DNA from: Candidatus Zixiibacteriota bacterium
GTDB lineage: Bacteria; Zixibacteria; MSB-5A5; GN15; FEB-12
Direction of reading: 5' to 3'
Length of the DNA stretch: 64,000 nucleotides
Assembly (NCBI GenBank): GCA_040753875.1
Contig: JBFMDV010000025.1
Span: 159,447-223,446, forward strand
Below, one piece after another: positions 60,583 to 64,000 of the stretch; the stretch's first letter is position 1; each line of letters opens with the position of its first letter. Below the pieces are notes generated by a model, which did no database searches, had not been told where the DNA came from, and saw nothing but the letters and a program-made list of their open reading frames with translations. A program made the translations under genes and the position numbers.

Positions 60583-61251
60583 CTACGGCTTGCAATTCCG
60601 GCACGGTGACAACCCCTCCGCCAGCCCTTCCTCACGACTCGCAAACGTCCGGTAATGCCCCTCTCTCAGCTTGCGAATATCGGCGCATCCGGGTCGATGT
60701 AGTCGGAACGACCCTTCGGTCGCCAGATACTCCTTCTCCCGCTCACGCCGCACCGACCAGAGCCCTACCTTCCGCTCTATGGCACGCCGTTGTGCAGCCA
60801 GTAGTTGACGGTATTCATCGCGCTGCAAGTTGTCATCCTTGAACAAGTACACATACGCCAGCCCACTGTCCACCAGCATGCGATTGACGAACAGGGTGTC
60901 ATCAACAAACGCAAACCCGAGCATCCGGCCGTACCTATCGCGCCGCTGCCGGTCATACTCTATACGCAACGGCCGCTCCCGGGTCAGACGTGCCAGGAGC
61001 CCCAACGCCTCATCATGGAACGGCTCCCTTTTCTCCGGCGTGTCGATAGCCAGAAGCCGGAGCCTGTCGCCACCGGTCAATTCTACGGTGTCGCCGTCGA
61101 TCACCTTGCGGACCGTGAACCGGTCGGCCGGCTTTCGCTCATGCCCGACCTTCTCGACCAGCCGGTACGACACGATCAGCACGGCGATCACCAGGACCAC
61201 CAGCGTGGTCAGCCAGCGTCTCGATTTGCGTCGTCTACGCGCGGCTGCCAT
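60583..61251 (-). CDS. membrane-anchored thermonuclease (SNase-like) with C-terminal metal-binding motif
   Basis: The 222-residue protein has a basic N-terminus and one membrane helix (WLTTLVVLVIAVLIVSYRLV). The staphylococcal-nuclease domain follows at about 45-165: KVIDGDTVEL, RLRLLAIDTPEKREPF, RDRYGRMLGFAFV and ALLAYVYL-like end (here SGLAYVYLF). The C-terminus (HRPGCADIRKL ... SPCRNCKP) is a His/Cys motif like the Ada-type zinc module found in secreted nucleases. It should act on nucleic acid outside the cytoplasm. It overlaps the 3' end of sbcC by 17 bp, so it is probably co-transcribed. Confidence 0.9.
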   Translation of the reverse strand: MAAARRRRKSRRWLTTLVVLVIAVLIVSYRLVEKVGHERKPADRFTVRKVIDGDTVELTGGDRLRLLAIDTPEKREPFHDEALGLLARLTRERPLRIEYDRQRRDRYGRMLGFAFVDDTLFVNRMLVDSGLAYVYLFKDDNLQRDEYRQLLAAQRRAIERKVGLWSVRREREKEYLATEGSFRLHRPGCADIRKLREGHYRTFASREEGLAEGLSPCRNCKP

Positions 61252-63643
61252 TGCGCCTCACGTCGGACCAGCCGAGGCCCGTCGGCAACACGTCGTACAG
61301 CACTTCCACCCGGTCTTTTATTTCCGGGATATGCGTAATCAGGAGTATTTGCGGAAAGCGATTCTTCAACCCGGACAGCCCCTTCAGGATCAACTCCCGG
61401 CGGATATCATCTTGCGAAGCAAACACCTCATCGAGGATCACAAACGAGCTGCTCAACCCGGCCGCTTCGGTCAGCGACAGCGAGATCGCCAGCCGAAGAC
61501 ACAGGTTCGCCAGATCCTTTTCGCCGCCGGAGAACCGGTCGATGCCGAAAAACTGACCAGTGTCCAGGATCCGAATGTTGTACTCCTCGTCAAGCTCTAT
61601 CAGATTATATCGACCGTCGGTCATCTCATCGATAAGCTGACCGGCAATCTCTCCCAGCCTTGGCCGAATCCGTGCGATAAGAAGCTCCCGAAATTCCGTC
61701 AACAGCCCCCCCAATTTGACACCGTAATAAAGACCGTCGCGGCACGCCTCCAGTTCCTTTTGAGCTGCCTCCAGGCGCACCAATTCCTCTTCCTTGTCCG
61801 CAAGTTCTTGCCGCGCCAGTTCGAGATCTCGGCTCACTGCGATCTGCCCGGCCCGGGCATTCTCAAGCTTCTTCTGCGCATCTTCAAGCTGCCGAGCAGC
61901 AAGCGCAAATGCCGTCTCATCAAAGCCAACTTTGGTCAGGTCTTCCTGCTGCCGTTTCAGATCAGCATCCGCGACACGGAGTTTCTCCGCCACCTCTACG
62001 ATGTCCGCCTCCACTTTCCCGAGGTGCGAAACAAACCCCGCCAGCCGGTCGTGCTCTTGCCGCGCGGATTCGAGCTGTTTCAGCCGAGCCTCGACCGTCG
62101 CGAATTGCCGCGCGTCGAACGTCACCTCGCCAATCTCAAGCAGTCGCCGCTGGAGTCGTTCCAACTCGTCGATGAGTTGTCTCAATCGCTCCGCCAGTGT
62201 CGATTCCTCCGCCCACAAACTTGTCAGCTTGACTTCTATTTCGAACCTTCGCTTGCTCTGCCGCTCCCAGTCCTCGACCTGCCCCTTCAGGACCTTGCCG
62301 CTCCCTTTGAGTGTCTCCAACTCCGCGCGCATAGTCCTCTCAGCCTTGAGCGTCTCCGCAAGCTCCGCCTCGAGATGCGCCTTGATCATCGGCAGGTCGT
62401 TGCCGTACGGACGGCGGCACCGGTCGCAGACCGTGTCCGGCCCGATTCGGTCTATCGAGACCACCTGCTTTTTGAGTTTCCCGATCTCGGCAGCATGCGC
62501 TTCCACGCGCCCGTTTAGTTTGGCGAACTGCTCCCGCGCTTGCTCCAACTGTTGCTTCCCCTCCGCCAGTTTCTTGTCGAGTTCGGGTACTAACCCCTGC
62601 CGCTCCTGATCGAGCCTGGATATTTCCGTCTGCAAGGTTTGCAGCTTGCCCACAACTAATTGCCGGTCCTGCTCAGATCGAACATGTTGCGTGGCCAGTT
62701 CTGTCTTGAGAGCAGCCCGGGCTTTCGCCTGTTTCAGATTCTCAAGTTCTACCGTAACGATTGGGAGCTGCGCCAGTGACGGTGCCAGTGTCTCAAGCGC
62801 GCTCCGGCTCTCGATCATCTGTTGCTTCTGGCTTGTCAACCCCTGATACTGCTCGGACAAATGCTCCCGTCCCTTGCGTGCTCCGTCGATGGCCGCTGTC
62901 AGTCGGGAGCATTCTGCTTTCTTCGCCTCATGCTCCCGGAAGCACGTTGTCAGCGTGGTAGTTGCGGCCTCCGCTTGCGCCTGCTCCTGCGTGCGCGCCA
63001 ATACCAGCTCGTACAGCTTAACGGATTGCTCTTTGAGGAACGCCACTCTCGCCGCCACTGTCTCCTGCGACGGCAACAGCCGCTCCAGCGATTCCTTTCG
63101 CCCCTCCGTGACCTTCATCTCTTCTTTGAGTCGCTGAATCCCCTTGTCCAGTCGCTCGATACCAAGCATCCCGGCCAAGTGGTCCCGCCGTTTCGACGGC
63201 TGCAGATCCGAGAGCGCGTTTAACTCCTGTTGGCGCGCCAAAAATGACGTCAGAAACCCCCGCCAGTCCAGCCCCAAAAGCTGCCCTACATACCCCTTAG
63301 TTTCAAGACTCCCCACCGATTCTGGCTTCCCATCTCGGAGCAGCTCCACTTCAGACCGCTCCGTCTTGCCGATCAATCGCCGTACCACCGTGTACGTCTG
63401 GTCGTGGAGCACAAACGTCAGCCGCACCTCGGCATTCTCGGCGGGAGCAGCATAGGTCGCCTTGATCTCGTCCTTGCCGGAGCGGGCCACCTGGTTGCCA
63501 TAGAGCGCCCAGGAGATCGCTTCTATAATGGAGGATTTCCCCGCCCCGTTGGGGCCGATTATCCCGATCACCGCATCCGGAAACTCGAAATGCGCCTCTT
63601 TGATGACCCGGAAATTCGTGATGTCCAGTGAAACCAGCCGCAT
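61235..63643 (-). CDS. sbcC: SbcC/Rad50-like SMC-family ATPase
   Basis: The 802-residue protein has the P-loop GPNGAGKSS (30-38), two long coiled-coil arms meeting at a zinc hook CDRC (406-409), the ABC signature FSGGEKDLANLCLRLAIS and Walker B SSFVILDEVFASQDD near the end. With SbcD it would process DNA ends and hairpins. It is shorter than E. coli SbcC and closer in size to archaeal Rad50. No sbcD lies directly upstream: the 357 bp to the window edge contain repeats only, so the partner is further away or elsewhere. Confidence 0.93.
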   Translation of the reverse strand: MRLVSLDITNFRVIKEAHFEFPDAVIGIIGPNGAGKSSIIEAISWALYGNQVARSGKDEIKATYAAPAENAEVRLTFVLHDQTYTVVRRLIGKTERSEVELLRDGKPESVGSLETKGYVGQLLGLDWRGFLTSFLARQQELNALSDLQPSKRRDHLAGMLGIERLDKGIQRLKEEMKVTEGRKESLERLLPSQETVAARVAFLKEQSVKLYELVLARTQEQAQAEAATTTLTTCFREHEAKKAECSRLTAAIDGARKGREHLSEQYQGLTSQKQQMIESRSALETLAPSLAQLPIVTVELENLKQAKARAALKTELATQHVRSEQDRQLVVGKLQTLQTEISRLDQERQGLVPELDKKLAEGKQQLEQAREQFAKLNGRVEAHAAEIGKLKKQVVSIDRIGPDTVCDRCRRPYGNDLPMIKAHLEAELAETLKAERTMRAELETLKGSGKVLKGQVEDWERQSKRRFEIEVKLTSLWAEESTLAERLRQLIDELERLQRRLLEIGEVTFDARQFATVEARLKQLESARQEHDRLAGFVSHLGKVEADIVEVAEKLRVADADLKRQQEDLTKVGFDETAFALAARQLEDAQKKLENARAGQIAVSRDLELARQELADKEEELVRLEAAQKELEACRDGLYYGVKLGGLLTEFRELLIARIRPRLGEIAGQLIDEMTDGRYNLIELDEEYNIRILDTGQFFGIDRFSGGEKDLANLCLRLAISLSLTEAAGLSSSFVILDEVFASQDDIRRELILKGLSGLKNRFPQILLITHIPEIKDRVEVLYDVLPTGLGWSDVRRNGSRA

Positions 63644-63647
63644 GGTG

Positions 63648-63680
63648 CCACAACTACCGGAGTTGTGGTCAGCCTGTCAA
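63648..63680 (-). promoter_or_regulatory. predicted sbcC promoter with inverted repeat over the leader
   Basis: On the minus strand TTGACA (63675-63680) with a 17-bp spacer leads to a poor -10 (GTAGTT). A perfect inverted repeat CCACAACT-N5-AGTTGTGG (63648-63668) covers the -10 and ends 4 bp before the ATG, so it could be an operator or a start-occluding hairpin. Confidence 0.4.
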
Positions 63681-63727
63681 GCCGGAACCCGGGCAAGGGG
63701 CCAGATGTGACGTACGAAGCCGAATAC

Positions 63728-63843
63728 CGTGAACGGCACACGTCCTCGTGTGCCGACAGGCTTGTAGGTCAAGGCCGGGTGCCGGGTGCCCCACCCGCTT
63801 GCGGGTGGGTTCCTCGTGCAGACCCGGAGGTCTGCCGTTCACG
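63728..63843 (+). repeat. Family-4 composite with an inserted family-3 hairpin
   Basis: CGTGAACGG and CCGTTCACG form the outer ends. Inside are the hairpin CGGCACACG-TCCT-CGTGTGCCG (63734-63755) and the hairpin GCAGACC-CGGA-GGTCTGC near 63819-63835, as in the element at 7254. A family-3 hairpin lies between them. Confidence 0.7.
63786..63812 (+). repeat. Family-3 small hairpin nested in family 4
   Basis: GTGCCCCACCCGC-TT-GCGGGTGGGTT has a perfect 9-bp stem (63790-63809). Confidence 0.65.
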
Positions 63844-63854
63844 TGCCGGGGGTG

Positions 63855-63878
63855 GTGTGGGGCGTCCCCGCCCGACAC
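63855..63878 (+). repeat. Family-5 hairpin
   Basis: GTGTGGGGCG-TCCC-CGCCCGACAC, matching 59590-59613 with one changed stem base. Confidence 0.65.
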
Positions 63879-63892
63879 TTTTCGCGAGCTCG

Positions 63893-63941
63893 TGTAGGTC
63901 AAGACCCCACCAGAGGCCAAACAGGGGTAGGGGTCTTGACA
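63893..63941 (+). repeat. Family-6 repeat, GTAGGTC...GGGGTCTTGAC
   Basis: GTCAAGACCCC(ACC) at the left pairs exactly with GGGGTCTTGAC at the right, about 20 bp apart. It is the better-preserved copy of the element at 6573. No gene is supported between here and the window end. Confidence 0.7.
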
Positions 63942-64000
63942 TCAACCGCCACCGATGCTCCCCCGAATCGTCAAAACCCCTCTCCAAAAATCCTCCGTTG

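Noticed and set aside
60830..62518. 562-codon plus-strand open frame opposite sbcC
   Set aside because: It is a shadow of the Leu/Glu-rich coiled coil of SbcC read backwards; no start signal or family resemblance.
1..64000. tRNA, rRNA or riboswitch genes
   Set aside because: No cloverleaf, T-loop signature, rRNA-like or riboswitch consensus was noticed by eye on either strand; a covariance search would be needed to exclude them fully.

Overview
The window is GC-rich (by eye mid to high 50s percent), densely coding, mostly on the minus strand, with frequent GTG and TTG starts. Gene content (complex I of 11 subunits, Rieske/cytochrome b with a multiheme cytochrome c, a DUF2723 membrane glycosyltransferase, DUF4175/DUF4159 proteins, a two-domain M16 protease, two NtrC-type two-component systems) and the abundance of short intergenic palindromes suggest an uncultured Gram-negative bacterium, possibly of the FCB group (Zixibacteria-like). 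That placement is inference from gene content. No rRNA, tRNA or CRISPR was seen.

Layout. 1-2.8 kb: end of a TrkA-C protein, DinB protein, a GIY-YIG nuclease set among hairpin repeats, glutamine synthetase. 3.2-8.9 kb: a secreted repeat protein, an unrecognised possible nuclease of different composition, a DMT exporter and a DUF2087 regulator, separated by palindromic repeats. 9.4-18.7 kb: DUF2723 protein with TPR tail, small membrane protein, TPR/DUF4175 pair, DUF4159 lipoprotein candidate. 18.8-21.4 kb: secD-secF. 22-31.5 kb: M16 peptidase, sensor kinase/NtrC pair, cation antiporter, EIIA-CBS protein, DUF502 protein. 31.5-46.2 kb: a respiratory block with nuoABCDHIJKLMN (no nuoEFG), nonaheme cytochrome c, cytochrome b, Rieske protein and a divergent NDH-2. 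46.7-50.5 kb: two GT4 glycosyltransferases and a RecB/Cas4-like nuclease. 50.8-54.3 kb: trpS-scpA-scpB-rluB. 54.6-59.3 kb: HNH endonuclease and an NtrC/hybrid-kinase pair. 59.9-63.6 kb: lipoprotein, membrane-anchored thermonuclease, SbcC.

The most distinctive signal is in the intergenic DNA. At least seven families of short palindromes occupy nearly every gap above 300 bp. One family (27 nt, seven copies) has compensatory stem changes and clusters around the GIY-YIG gene, and includes a 67-bp head-to-head unit found twice. Another group (nine copies in three subfamilies) keeps a three-by-three internal loop while its stems diverge. Separately, perfect TGTGA-N6-TCACA palindromes sit in the leaders of both glnA and nuoA, suggesting a shared CRP/FNR-family regulator for nitrogen assimilation and respiration.

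Repeat coordinates were read by hand and may be off by a base or two.
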